64,000 nt of DNA from Paenibacillus sp. 1001270B_150601_E10 (GCF_015558675.1 NZ_JADMOL010000001.1:620373-684372); one strand, 5' to 3'. Shown: positions 46,146 through 54,506, counted from the first letter of the stretch. Translations and numbers: made by a program. Notes: generated by a model from the letters alone, not told the origin.

Positions 46146-46961
46146 TTAATATTGACTTAAATACATATACATCTCACGCAATGTCATAACACGCTTTGCA
46201 AGCGCCTGATCCACAAAATTCATCCAAAGCTCTCCAGCAGTCCTAGCATCATAGAGAGCATGGTGGCGCTTCACAATAGAAATGCCGTGCATCTGAGCTA
46301 GCGTATCCAGGTCCAGTTCTCGTTGCTTAGGATACAGCCATTTTGCAACAAGCATCGTATCTAGCATCCTATACTTCCATGTGTGCCGGTGATATCGCCA
46401 AAGCGCCGTACGGAGAAAAGCTTTGTCATGGCCACTAGCATGAGCGATAATGAGCCGTTTATCTACAAATTGCACGAAGTGCCGGAGCCCATCACTTACT
46501 GATCGCGCCTCGGTCACCTCTTCATTCGTTATCCCTGTTAGCAGCTCGATATGGGAGGGGATATGGATGCCCGGGTTAAGCAGCTCATACCATTCGCAGT
46601 CTTCTCCCTGCTCCCACTTCGTTCCTACAATTTTCTTGGCACCTATCGAAATAATCTCATCAGCATAAGGCTCAAAGCCAGTCGTTTCCAGGTCGATAAC
46701 GACGACAGGAAGCTCGGTTAATGGAATATCCAACAGCAGAGAACGCTCCTTGCCCCTTCCTGCACGCTCCTTCTCCTTCGCCAAGGACCGTTCATAGGCC
46801 TGCCTTGCACCTTCACTATGCAATTTCGAAGGCCTTGAAAAGGAATTGATTCCACCTTGGACAGATGCGTCCGTTGATAGGACTGGCTTCTGCATCCATC
46901 CTGCCCGTTCTCTTAAGCGATTCATCCATCCGGAGCTACCGCTTCTATTCTCATCAATCAT
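46146..46961 (-). CDS. DEDDh exonuclease (DNA polymerase III epsilon-like)
   Basis: 271 residues from ATG 46961 (GGAGG 7 nt upstream). A basic N-terminal region of about 70 residues (MNRLRERAGWMQKP, later RQAYERSLAKEKERAG) precedes the nuclease core. Exo I is VVVIDLETTGFEPYADEIIS, exo II lies around LIIAHASGHDKAFLRTAL, and exo III is HHALYDARTAG, giving the D-E-D-D-h set. It should degrade single-stranded 3' ends. It overlaps the DUF294 gene by 8 bp, so it is the last gene of the amt operon, an unexpected partner for ammonium transport. Confidence 0.88.
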   Translation of the reverse strand: MIDENRSGSSGWMNRLRERAGWMQKPVLSTDASVQGGINSFSRPSKLHSEGARQAYERSLAKEKERAGRGKERSLLLDIPLTELPVVVIDLETTGFEPYADEIISIGAKKIVGTKWEQGEDCEWYELLNPGIHIPSHIELLTGITNEEVTEARSVSDGLRHFVQFVDKRLIIAHASGHDKAFLRTALWRYHRHTWKYRMLDTMLVAKWLYPKQRELDLDTLAQMHGISIVKRHHALYDARTAGELWMNFVDQALAKRVMTLREMYMYLSQY

Positions 46962-48141
46962 GCAAGTACCTCCGTTCCAAGCATCGCAGCCATTTATTGA
47001 TTGCATGGGAGCTAGACTTCAAGCCTTGCTTCATGACAGTTGTCAACCGTCCCGGATCGACCATGCCGCTTGATTGCCACTGTCCATGCACCAAGCAGCC
47101 CAGTGCTTCCAGCCGACTTTCCAGCACCATCTCCCATGCTACACCCGTTTCACGAACAGCTGCGTCTAACGATGAATCTCGTTCTAAGGAATAAGAAAGC
47201 CTGAGCAGCCGCTCTTTTGTCGATAGCGCTTCTGCATATTGACCCTCCATCCATGCCGTATTGCGCGCAAGCTGCACAATAGGGACATAGGAACGATATT
47301 TCACATCGAATCGCCCTGCATCTTCACCGTATCGCTCGCGTATCAGCTTACCAAAGCTGTTATGGGCAGGCTTTCGGTGCAGCAGATTCGCGATTAACGC
47401 TCGCTGTACTTCTAAACGGAGCAGAGGGGAGACCATATTCAATGAACCCCTCCACTGTTTCTCCAACTCAGTAGCGCCATAAATCGCTCTCATATCCATC
47501 GCCATCGTAAGGTATCGCGTATTTTCCCAACCTCTTTCAACTGCCCAACGCTTGGTTCGAGCAATCCATTCCTTAAGTGAGCCTCGCCACTGGCGATTGC
47601 TAGCCAGCACTTTGCCTGAGCACGGGGGAAATCCGAGCTGAATGAGCAATCTCGTAAACGCTTCACCCCATGCTGCAAAATAAGCTTCCATTGAGCCAGC
47701 TTCAAGGCTGATGGAATCGTCCCAAACCAATCCATGGTCCTGGTCGCTCCAAGGCGTCATTTCCATTCGCCCTCCACTGCCGAACAGGACACAAGCATAT
47801 GGAACAGGGGCTTTTCCCATCCCTTCCTGCTCCAGGATTTCCTCTACCCAACCAGACGCCTGTTGAAAGAGATGATCATACACTGCCGTAATGAGCTCGT
47901 GCTTCTGATCAGCGGTTAATGGAATGGAAATGTGGTTTTGATTATGAGATGAAGGCAAGCGATGCCCTAACCTAATATTGCTAATGCCTTCATTCGTTGC
48001 TGAAAAGTAAGTATTCATCCACTCCATACGCACTTGATTGCAGTACATGATTCGTTCTTGCATAGGTAGCTGGTCTAAGCAAGAAAGTCGCTCCATCCAA
48101 GGCTGTGCCAGCTGCAAAGCAAGGCTTTGAGTCTTACTCAA
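46954..48141 (-). CDS. DUF294 nucleotidyltransferase-domain protein (GlnD-like)
   Basis: 395 residues. The polymerase-beta-like nucleotidyltransferase core is at about 113-180: VLFGSGGRMEMTPWSDQDHGLVW, with GSGGR at 121-125 and the DQD metal pair at 133-135. The DUF294 C-terminal helical domain includes RFDVKYRSYVPIVQLARNTAW. There are no CBS or cNMP-binding domains, which many DUF294 proteins carry, and no HD hydrolase or ACT domain as in full GlnD. It starts with TTG in a TTGA overlap with the amt stop, so it is coupled to the ammonium channel. It may transfer a nucleotide to a regulatory protein; the target is unknown. Confidence 0.85.
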   Translation of the reverse strand: MSKTQSLALQLAQPWMERLSCLDQLPMQERIMYCNQVRMEWMNTYFSATNEGISNIRLGHRLPSSHNQNHISIPLTADQKHELITAVYDHLFQQASGWVEEILEQEGMGKAPVPYACVLFGSGGRMEMTPWSDQDHGLVWDDSISLEAGSMEAYFAAWGEAFTRLLIQLGFPPCSGKVLASNRQWRGSLKEWIARTKRWAVERGWENTRYLTMAMDMRAIYGATELEKQWRGSLNMVSPLLRLEVQRALIANLLHRKPAHNSFGKLIRERYGEDAGRFDVKYRSYVPIVQLARNTAWMEGQYAEALSTKERLLRLSYSLERDSSLDAAVRETGVAWEMVLESRLEALGCLVHGQWQSSGMVDPGRLTTVMKQGLKSSSHAINKWLRCLERRYLHD

Positions 48142-49577
48142 GACTGTAACGTATCATCGGCTTTGCGGTTCAGAGTCGCTTCATGAGCCTGCAAAGCCTT
48201 CATTTGTTCAGGATAACCGTAGGTTCCATGCTCACTCATATCAAGACCAACCAGCTCCTCTTCTTCAGCAACGCGAAGTCCGATCGTCCATTTCAATATT
48301 CCAAGCACAAGCAAGGAAAGTACAGCTACAAAAGCGAACACCCCTAGAATACCAATCAATTGAACGAGAAGCTGGTCAACGCCTCCTCCATAGAACAAGC
48401 CAGATTTGCCTACCCCAACAGTATCGACTAATGCTGGTGCAGCGAATAGGCCTGTAGAAAGCGCCCCCCAGATGCCGGCTACACCATGTACGGAGAATGC
48501 ATAGATCGGATCATCGATTCCCATTCGTTCTACCCATGAAGCCGTAAAAAATGTGATGACTCCAGCGACTGCACCAATGACAAGTGCAGCCCAAGGCTCT
48601 ACAAAGGCGCAAGCTCCTGTTATCGCAACTAACGCAGCCAGTACACCGTTCAACATACTTGGAATATCTGCTTTCCCGAAGACCATCCATGAGATTAACA
48701 GTGCCGCAACTGCTCCAGCTGCTGCTGCAAGCTGCGTTGTCACGGCTATATAGCCAAAGAATCCATCATTGACGGCACCAAGCGTACTGCCTGGGTTAAA
48801 TCCAAACCAGCCTATCCAGAGAAGAATAACACCAAGCACAGAGTAGACTTGATTGTGTCCAGGGATTAAGGTCGGCTTGCCGTCTGGGCTGTACTTGCCA
48901 AGTCGAGGCTTTAATAGAATGGTGGCAATCAATGCTGCAGTAGCTCCTTGCATATGCACAACGGCAGAACCTGCGAAGTCCTGCATGCCAAGCTTGGCAA
49001 GCCAGCCGCCGCCCCACACCCAATGTGCGGCAACAGGATAAATGATAATGGTGAATATGAAGCCGAAGATCATATAGATGGAGAGTTTCGCTCGCTCTGC
49101 GAACCCTCCGCATGCGATAGCTAATGAAATGGCCGCGAATGCCATCTGATACAAGAATTTAATGGTGATGGGAACATCAGAAGCGCTTAATGAGCTGAAC
49201 AAAGAGGCTGAGGTGGATTCATCTCCACCGAAGAAGTAACCCGTAGTGCCAAAGAATCCATTGGTCTCGCCAAAGCCAAGTCCAAATCCAAACATCCAAA
49301 AGGCGATTGCACATATTCCTAATGTCAAGACAGTCTTGCCAGCAACATGACCTGCATTCTTCATTCGAGTCGAGCCTGCTTCAAGTAATGCAAATCCGCC
49401 CTGCATCAGCAGCACCAAGACTGCAGCGATTAGAATCCACACACCGTCCAAGCCGACTTTCAATTGTTCCGTCGTGACCTCTGCTGCTGCAGATGCATAA
49501 CTGCCTCCCAGCAGCAGAGCTGACACTGCCAATGCAGATACAGATGCGAATTTGCTCCTTTTTACGTTCAACTCCAT
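48138..49577 (-). CDS. amt: Ammonium transporter AmtB/NrgA
   Basis: 479 residues from ATG 49577 (AAGGGG 8 nt upstream; a preceding in-frame GTG overlaps the ribosome site). Signal-like N-terminus (residues 1-30), then 11 membrane helices. Family markers are GVWILIAAVLVLLMQGGFALLEAGSTR, CGGFAERAKL, VHMQGATAALIA and AFSVHGVAGIWGALSTG; the last two carry the pore histidines. The C-terminal cytoplasmic tail (AEEEELVGLDMSEHGTYGYPE) is the usual P-II docking tail, but no glnK is seen. First gene of a three-gene overlapping operon; two GlnR/TnrA boxes precede it. Confidence 0.93.
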   Translation of the reverse strand: MELNVKRSKFASVSALAVSALLLGGSYASAAAEVTTEQLKVGLDGVWILIAAVLVLLMQGGFALLEAGSTRMKNAGHVAGKTVLTLGICAIAFWMFGFGLGFGETNGFFGTTGYFFGGDESTSASLFSSLSASDVPITIKFLYQMAFAAISLAIACGGFAERAKLSIYMIFGFIFTIIIYPVAAHWVWGGGWLAKLGMQDFAGSAVVHMQGATAALIATILLKPRLGKYSPDGKPTLIPGHNQVYSVLGVILLWIGWFGFNPGSTLGAVNDGFFGYIAVTTQLAAAAGAVAALLISWMVFGKADIPSMLNGVLAALVAITGACAFVEPWAALVIGAVAGVITFFTASWVERMGIDDPIYAFSVHGVAGIWGALSTGLFAAPALVDTVGVGKSGLFYGGGVDQLLVQLIGILGVFAFVAVLSLLVLGILKWTIGLRVAEEEELVGLDMSEHGTYGYPEQMKALQAHEATLNRKADDTLQS

Positions 49578-49593
49578 GACAACCACCCCTTAA

Positions 49594-49610
49594 TGTTAGA
49601 TTTCATAACA
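49594..49610. promoter_or_regulatory. GlnR/TnrA box II, downstream of the amt promoter
   Basis: TGTTAGATTTCATAACA matches TGTNANAWWWTNTNACA at all but one fixed position. It lies 17-33 bp before the amt ATG, about +15 to +31 of the predicted transcript, so it probably represses. Confidence 0.7.
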
Positions 49611-49631
49611 TTCATTATAACTATTGATGAC

Positions 49632-49661
49632 ATTATAATCAGAATAGCTAACTTTTGGCAA
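49632..49661 (-). promoter_or_regulatory. amt promoter
   Basis: Minus strand: TTGCCA (49661-49656), 18-bp spacer, TATAAT (49637-49632). Predicted start about 49625. Confidence 0.65.
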
Positions 49662-49718
49662 TACATAAATGGAATATGGTCAAAAATATTGTTTTCTCGT
49701 TTATAATCAAGAATTTTA

Positions 49719-49735
49719 TGTTAAATTATATAACA
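49719..49735. promoter_or_regulatory. GlnR/TnrA box I, upstream of the amt promoter
   Basis: TGTTAAATTATATAACA fits the TnrA/GlnR consensus TGTNANAWWWTNTNACA at every fixed position. Its centre is about 102 bp upstream of the predicted start, consistent with activation. Confidence 0.75.
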
Positions 49736-49830
49736 TATTTCAAAACCGTAACGTTTGACTGTATGGTTTCGCATGCAGTATCATAGGAATATAAGGAAAG
49801 CGATGAAATGAGGTGAGAGGCAATGGGGAT

Positions 49831-50265
49831 ATGAAACTTTACCGAATCGGAGAGTTGGCTCGGGCAACGTCCTTAAGCCAACGAACAATCGACTACTACA
49901 CCAAGATCGGACTCATCGAACCAGCTCAACGGACAAATACCAATTATAGGCTGTATCATTCTGAAACGATAGAACGTCTTGAACGTATAAGTCAGTTAAA
50001 GCAGGAAAAGTACTCGCTGGATGAAATCAAAAACTATTTTATGCAGCTTAAGCGAGTTGCCAGTGATTCTGAGCTGATTAAGCGACTCACTGACCTCCAA
50101 GTCCATATGGAGCAGGTTGAGCGCGATGCGAAGGAACTGCAGCCGATGCTGGACAAGATGAAGCCGAAGCAGCGCAAGTCCTTGCTACAGCGCATCAGTC
50201 CGCAAAGCGCAGCTTGTATCGAAGTGCTGGTTGCCATTTTAGATAAGCAGCAGCATCTGATGTAG
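49831..50265 (+). CDS. MerR-family transcriptional regulator
   Basis: 144 residues from ATG 49831 (GAGAGG 10 nt upstream); 49813 is the longer alternative. The N-terminal winged helix MKLYRIGELARATSLSQRTIDYYTKIGLIEP and the wing NTNYRLYHSETIERLERI are typical. A coiled-coil dimerisation helix (about 80-120) and a short C-terminal region without clear ligand cysteines follow, so the effector is unknown. It is divergent from amt and 54 bp upstream of a zinc metallopeptidase on the same strand; regulation of that peptidase is a reasonable guess. Confidence 0.85.
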   Translation: MKLYRIGELARATSLSQRTIDYYTKIGLIEPAQRTNTNYRLYHSETIERLERISQLKQEKYSLDEIKNYFMQLKRVASDSELIKRLTDLQVHMEQVERDAKELQPMLDKMKPKQRKSLLQRISPQSAACIEVLVAILDKQQHLM

Positions 50266-50319
50266 CATCTAAGCACAAGTATCATGAAGTCTATTGCATA
50301 ACAACAAGGAGGAACACAT

Positions 50320-51003
50320 ATGCTATTTTTTCACCCTATGGACTTTCTTATCATCATTGCCTTCGGACTTTCTCTGTGGGCACAGTTTCGTGTAAAAGGA
50401 ACATTCAATCAGTTTTCTAAGGTCCGCATCCACAGCGGGATGACTGGCTATGAAGCAGCACGTCGCATGCTTGACAGCAACGGTCTCTACGACGTTCCAG
50501 TTGAACCTGTGCGCGGCGCTCTGACTGACCACTACGATCCATTGAAGCGTGTCGTGCGCTTGTCAGAGCCGGTATACTACGAGAGTTCGATCTCCGCTGT
50601 ATCCGTTGCCTGCCACGAAGTCGGACATGCGATTCAACATCAACAATCGTATCCAATGCTTGTTCTTCGCCACCGTATGTTCCCAATTGTAAACTTTGCT
50701 TCGGGACTGGCTCCGTTCATGCTGATTGCAGGGTTCTTGTTCCAAGTAAGCGGATTGATTGGACTAGGCATCATCTTCTTCTCAGCAGCCGTTGCCTTCC
50801 AATTGGTTACCCTGCCGGTCGAGTTCAATGCAAGCAACCGCGCACGCGATCTCATGATTGCCGAGGGCTTCATCACGAATGATGAAGAACGCGGTGTGGC
50901 AAAGGTCCTCAACGCCGCAGCTCTAACTTATGTTGCCGCTGCCTTAATCTCTCTCTTGGAGCTTGTGAAGTACATTATGATCTTCACAAACAACAGAGAC
51001 TAA
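50320..51003 (+). CDS. Membrane zinc metallopeptidase (YugP-like)
   Basis: 227 residues, AGGAGGA before the ATG. The zinc motif is HEVGHAIQH (HExxH, residues about 105-113). N-terminal helix at residues 5-22, and hydrophobic segments at about 135-175 and 205-225. FNASNRARDLM probably supplies the third ligand region, as in neutral zinc peptidases of family DUF2600/YugP. It is predicted to act at the membrane on unknown substrates. It follows a MerR regulator gene and ends with a strong terminator. Confidence 0.88.
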   Translation: MLFFHPMDFLIIIAFGLSLWAQFRVKGTFNQFSKVRIHSGMTGYEAARRMLDSNGLYDVPVEPVRGALTDHYDPLKRVVRLSEPVYYESSISAVSVACHEVGHAIQHQQSYPMLVLRHRMFPIVNFASGLAPFMLIAGFLFQVSGLIGLGIIFFSAAVAFQLVTLPVEFNASNRARDLMIAEGFITNDEERGVAKVLNAAALTYVAAALISLLELVKYIMIFTNNRD

Positions 51004-51033
51004 TGATCAACAACTGAGCATAACAAACGACAT

Positions 51034-51070
51034 AAAGCCGACTCCGTTTCTGAAAGGAGTCGGCTTTTTT
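51034..51070 (+). terminator. Terminator of the zinc peptidase gene
   Basis: AAAGCCGACTCC, 10-nt loop, GGAGTCGGCTTTTTTT. Confidence 0.92.
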
Positions 51071-51179
51071 ATCAAAAGTTCTTCTATTACAGAACTTAAT
51101 CGGGTATGATTGTAAGTATTGCTTAGGTTACATTTCTCCGCTTGGACACACCTTTCTGTACGTTGTTTATTTTTCTTCA

Positions 51180-51869
51180 TTACACACGCAGGAGCCCATC
51201 CACATCGAGCACTTCTATTCTTCGATGGCTCTTTCTTCGGATTAACCCTCGCTCTTCGAGATGCGTTAAATTCCGACTAATCGTCTCAGGTGTCGTCCCT
51301 AAGTAGGAAGCAACGTCTTTCTTGCTCATCGGCAAATCAAACTCAGGAGCGCTGCTGCCTTCTAAGCATTCCGCTAAGTAGACTGCAATTCGAGTATCTA
51401 CCCTTACAGTCGCAAAGCGAGTCGTTTGCTGCTCTGATTGCTCCAGCCTGTTTGCAAACTCTAATAGAAATTTCAGCGAAATCGAAGGATATGCCAATAA
51501 GAAGTCCTGTAAATCTGCTCGTTGTATTCTGCATACTTGAGTATCGATGACCGCTTCCGCATAGCAGTCATGAAATGAATCCCGAAACAAGGCAAGCTCA
51601 CCTGTAAAGTCCCTCGCTTGAAGGATGCGAACGAGCTGCTGCTTCCCAGATTCAGATAGGCGATAAATCCGGATTCTCCCACTATTGACAATGTATAATG
51701 AATCGGATTGATCACCAGCATGGTAGATGATCTCACCTTTCTTATAAGCTTCTCTGCGGAATGCTTGGCTAATTTCTTTCATCTGCTCCGCCTCTAAATG
51801 ATTGAAAATCGGAACAAGCGAGATGCACTCCTCATGTCTGTGATGAACACACACTTTATTTTCAGACAT
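51180..51869 (-). CDS. Crp/Fnr-family regulator (FLP-like)
   Basis: 229 residues. The N-terminus MSENKVCVHHRHEECISLVPIFNHL carries two cysteines and three histidines, but not the four-cysteine cluster of E. coli FNR, which fits the FLP-like branch of lactic acid bacteria. The cyclic-nucleotide-fold beta roll covers about residues 25-125 and the long dimer helix about 130-150. The HTH contains KKDVASYLGTTPETISRNL: the ExxSR residues (ETISR) that read TTGA half-sites in FNR are intact. It lies 56 bp after the P-type ATPase on the same strand and is the likely binder of the two dyads at 53937 and 54395. A metal or redox effector is inference. Confidence 0.88.
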   Translation of the reverse strand: MSENKVCVHHRHEECISLVPIFNHLEAEQMKEISQAFRREAYKKGEIIYHAGDQSDSLYIVNSGRIRIYRLSESGKQQLVRILQARDFTGELALFRDSFHDCYAEAVIDTQVCRIQRADLQDFLLAYPSISLKFLLEFANRLEQSEQQTTRFATVRVDTRIAVYLAECLEGSSAPEFDLPMSKKDVASYLGTTPETISRNLTHLEERGLIRRKSHRRIEVLDVDGLLRV

Positions 51870-51925
51870 GGTTATTCCCCTCCACTAATCAGAAGTTGTT
51901 TTTCGTTACTTCCATCCTTAGATCT

Positions 51926-53831
51926 TCATCCTGCCGCACGATGAAGATCTGCATTATTTTTTACTTGTACCACTTTCTTTCCGCTTGCAAACTTCATCAG
52001 TCCCATCCCATTTAAGATAACAAGCAATACACTCGCTTCATGTATAAACATTCCGGATGCTAGATGTACAGAACCACTCAGTACACCAACCAGCAGGAGC
52101 ATGACTGTTACGAGGGCAATATAGGTGTTTTGTTTCATATTCCGCACCGTCGACTTAGTCAGCAAATAGGCATGCGATAACTGCTTCAGCCTGTCTGCCA
52201 GCAGCACAATGTCTGCTGTTTCCATAGCTATATCCGTTCCGCCTTTTCCCATCGCTAAGCCGATATCGGCCACTGCAATTGCAGGCGCATCATTTATCCC
52301 ATCACCAACCATCGCCACAATATGACCTGCTTCCTTCAACGCCTTGACATACTCCACTTTATGTTCCGGCAGCAGTTCGGCATGGTATTTCGTCTATATC
52401 CAGTTGATCCGCTACAAGCTTCGCTACATGCTCGTTATCACCAGTCAGCATCACCATATGTTTAATGCCATTTTCTCGCAGCTCAGCAATGGCTTGAGAA
52501 ACCTCTTCACGAAGTTGATCCGCTATCGATATGAAGCCTGCCAATTGCCCCTCTACTACAGCAAAGACGACGGTATTCCCTCGCTTTTCACTCCTTACAG
52601 CTTCCTCCTCAATCTCAAGAGGAATTGTAATACACTTGCTCGCAAGCCACTTATGATTGCCAATCATGATCCCCATGCCATTCACTTTCGCATAAAGGCC
52701 ATTGCCTTTCATGATATCTACATCTACTGCCTGATCTACAAGCATAAAGTTTCTCGCTTTAGCTTCCTGCACAATCGCTTGCCCCAGATGATGCTCTGAA
52801 CTCATTTCTGCCACAGCCGCCAACCGAAGCAGCTCGTTTTCATCATATGGACGGAATGCCTTAATGTTTGTTACCACAGGCTTCCCTTTCGTTAAGGTGC
52901 CGGTTTTATCAAATACAACCGTGTCTACTTTTGAGAATCGTTCCATCACCTCTCCACCCTTAACAAGAATGCCATGCTTCGCGCCATTCCCAATCCCTGC
53001 AACGTTCGACACAGGGGCATCGATCACCAAAGCACCGGGACAAGCGATAACCAGAAAGGTAATGGCCATTCGAATCTCTCTTGTCAAAATGAACACCATA
53101 ATCGATAAAGCGACAACAGCAGGTGTATAGTAACGAGCAAAGGTTTGGAGGAACTTCTCTGTTTGTGATTTGGATTCTTGGGCCTCCTCCACCAACTCAA
53201 TGATTTTTGCAAATGTCGTATCCTCTCCAACACGTTCTGCAATGATCTCGACATAGCCGTGATCCACCATCGATCCACTATATACTTGGTCATTTTCCTT
53301 CTTGAAGACAGGTACAGACTCACCTGTTACAGCTGACTCATTCATTGAAGCCTGTCCTGTTACAATCTTCCCATCAACAGGTATCTTGCCACCTGAGCGA
53401 ATAACGACTCGCTCACCCTTTACTACCTCATCTACAGGAACCAATACTTGTTCTCCATTCCGAATGACTTCAGCTTCCTGCAGAGCTAGATCCATTAGCT
53501 CTTTTAATGATGATCTTGTTTTGGTTAAGGTGCGAAGCTCTAAATAATCTCCAAACAAAAATAAAAACGTCACGACGGCCGACTCCGAATATTCTCCAAT
53601 TACAAGCGCCCCGATGACCGCAATCGTTACTAATAGTTCAATACTGAATACACGCATTCGAATAGATTGGTAAGCTTTCATCACAATAGGACCACCTGCA
53701 ATAATTGTTGCAAGCACGAAGGCAAACTTGTGCCATTCTTCGTATCCAAACGCCCCTAACAAAAAGCCGATAGCGATCAACAGGAATGATATCGCTGTTA
53801 ACTGGTTTTTATATCGAAGCACAACTTTCAT
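51926..53831 (-). pseudogene. P1B heavy-metal ATPase, frameshifted near 52384
   Basis: Metal-efflux ATPase, CPx family, with the CPG variant (VIACPGALVIDAP) in the ion-binding helix. TGES, DKTGTLTKG and MVGDGINDAPA are intact. The frame starts at ATG 53831 (AAAGGAG 8 nt upstream), runs through the N-domain (with EHHLG where EHPLG is usual) and stops at 52359 after DEIPCRTAAGT. The other frame continues in perfect register with HAELLPEHKVEYVKAL to 51926. One extra base in the CC/GG pair near 52384-52385 explains it. Without that base it would encode about 634 residues, full length. No HMA domain is fused; a separate HMA gene lies upstream. Either a pseudogene or a sequence error. Confidence 0.85.
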
Positions 53832-53854
53832 GTCACGCACTCCTTTCTTGCCTT

Positions 53855-53875
53855 TTTGAGTAAAGTCAACTCAAA
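53855..53875. promoter_or_regulatory. Inverted repeat in the ATPase leader
   Basis: TTTGAGT-N7-ACTCAAA, a perfect 7-bp dyad between the predicted transcription start (about 53902) and the ribosome site. It could be an operator or an mRNA hairpin. Confidence 0.45.
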
Positions 53876-53908
53876 AATCTCAAAAACCTACTCTCCCCTT
53901 CTGCTGAC

Positions 53909-53950
53909 ATCATAAGACTTTATTCGATTAAAAAAATTGACTTCCGTCAA
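53909..53950 (-). promoter_or_regulatory. Fnr-type class II promoter of the metal ATPase
   Basis: Minus strand: TTGAC-ggaa-GTCAA (53950-53937) and -10 TATGAT (53914-53909). The dyad centre is 29.5 bp from the first base of the -10, exactly class II (-41.5) spacing. No good -35 is present, as expected. Confidence 0.7.
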
Positions 53951-54035
53951 GTTTTCAACATTCGTTCTCATTTGTTGCCCTGACCATTCAAAAAAGACGA
54001 TTATGCATATTGCCAGATCACGCGATTCCTCGACG

Positions 54036-54073
54036 AAAAAGGCTTACAACGCCTTTCCAAACGTTATAAGCCT
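54036..54073 (-). terminator. Terminator of the HMA gene
   Basis: Minus strand: AGGCTTATAACG / CGTTGTAAGCCTTTTT. It makes the chaperone and ATPase separate transcription units. Confidence 0.75.
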
Positions 54074-54096
54074 GCAAAATGGTGCACTAGCACGTG

Positions 54097-54335
54097 TTAT
54101 GTGTATGTAGATACTCTCTTTGAAGATCGCACATTGTAGCCTAATTGCAAGATCTTATCCTGTAATTGATCTGCCTCGACTTGAGATTCAATTCATCATA
54201 GTTAACCTTAACCTTACTTGCGTTGAACATTACGATAACGTGATCTACACCTGCCGTTTTGCTTAAAATTTTCTCAATTTTCTTTATACAGGAGGGGCAC
54301 GTCAAAGGCTCTAATTGAAAGGTGACTGTAATCAT
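54097..54335 (-). pseudogene. HMA metallochaperone, frameshifted near 54190
   Basis: CopZ-like heavy-metal-associated protein. Residues 1-48 are normal (LEPLTCPSCIKKIEKIL has the CxxC metal site). After NYDE the frame runs into a short wrong tail and stops at 54141. Reading from GAA at 54189 in the next frame gives ESQVEADQLQDKILQLGYN and on to a stop at 54097, the usual HMA ending. One base is missing in the TT at 54190-54191 (TTT expected). About 79 residues if corrected. A ribosome site (AGGAGGA) precedes the ATG. It is probably the metal donor to the adjacent ATPase. Confidence 0.82.
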
Positions 54336-54366
54336 TTCATCTTCCTCCTTGATTGGTTATGCCCTC

Positions 54367-54408
54367 ATTCTACTGCAAGCTGGATTTACATAACTTGATG
54401 CTGATCAA
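54367..54408 (-). promoter_or_regulatory. Fnr-type class II promoter of the HMA gene
   Basis: Minus strand: TTGAT-cagc-ATCAA (54408-54395), a perfect FNR consensus dyad, and -10 TAGAAT (54372-54367). The centre-to-hexamer distance is 29.5 bp, class II geometry. Predicted start about 54360, 25 bp before the ATG. Confidence 0.75.
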
Positions 54409-54422
54409 GATTTCATTATTGC

Positions 54423-54506
54423 AAAAAATAAAAAAGCATCTCCTGCCAGTGCACGCCATTTGTTTCATACCAAAGTATGATTCCAATAGCAGCACTCGGA
54501 GATGCT
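54423..54506 (-). terminator. Long-hairpin terminator of the LysR gene
   Basis: Minus strand: AGCATCTCC / GGAGATGCTTTTTT, 9-bp outer stem, with inner AGTGC/GCACT and an apical CATAC-tttg-GTATG. Confidence 0.85.

Noticed and set aside
49813-49830. Longer start of the MerR gene (GTG 49813)
   Set aside because: It overlaps the only plausible ribosome site; ATG 49831 fits the family N-terminus.
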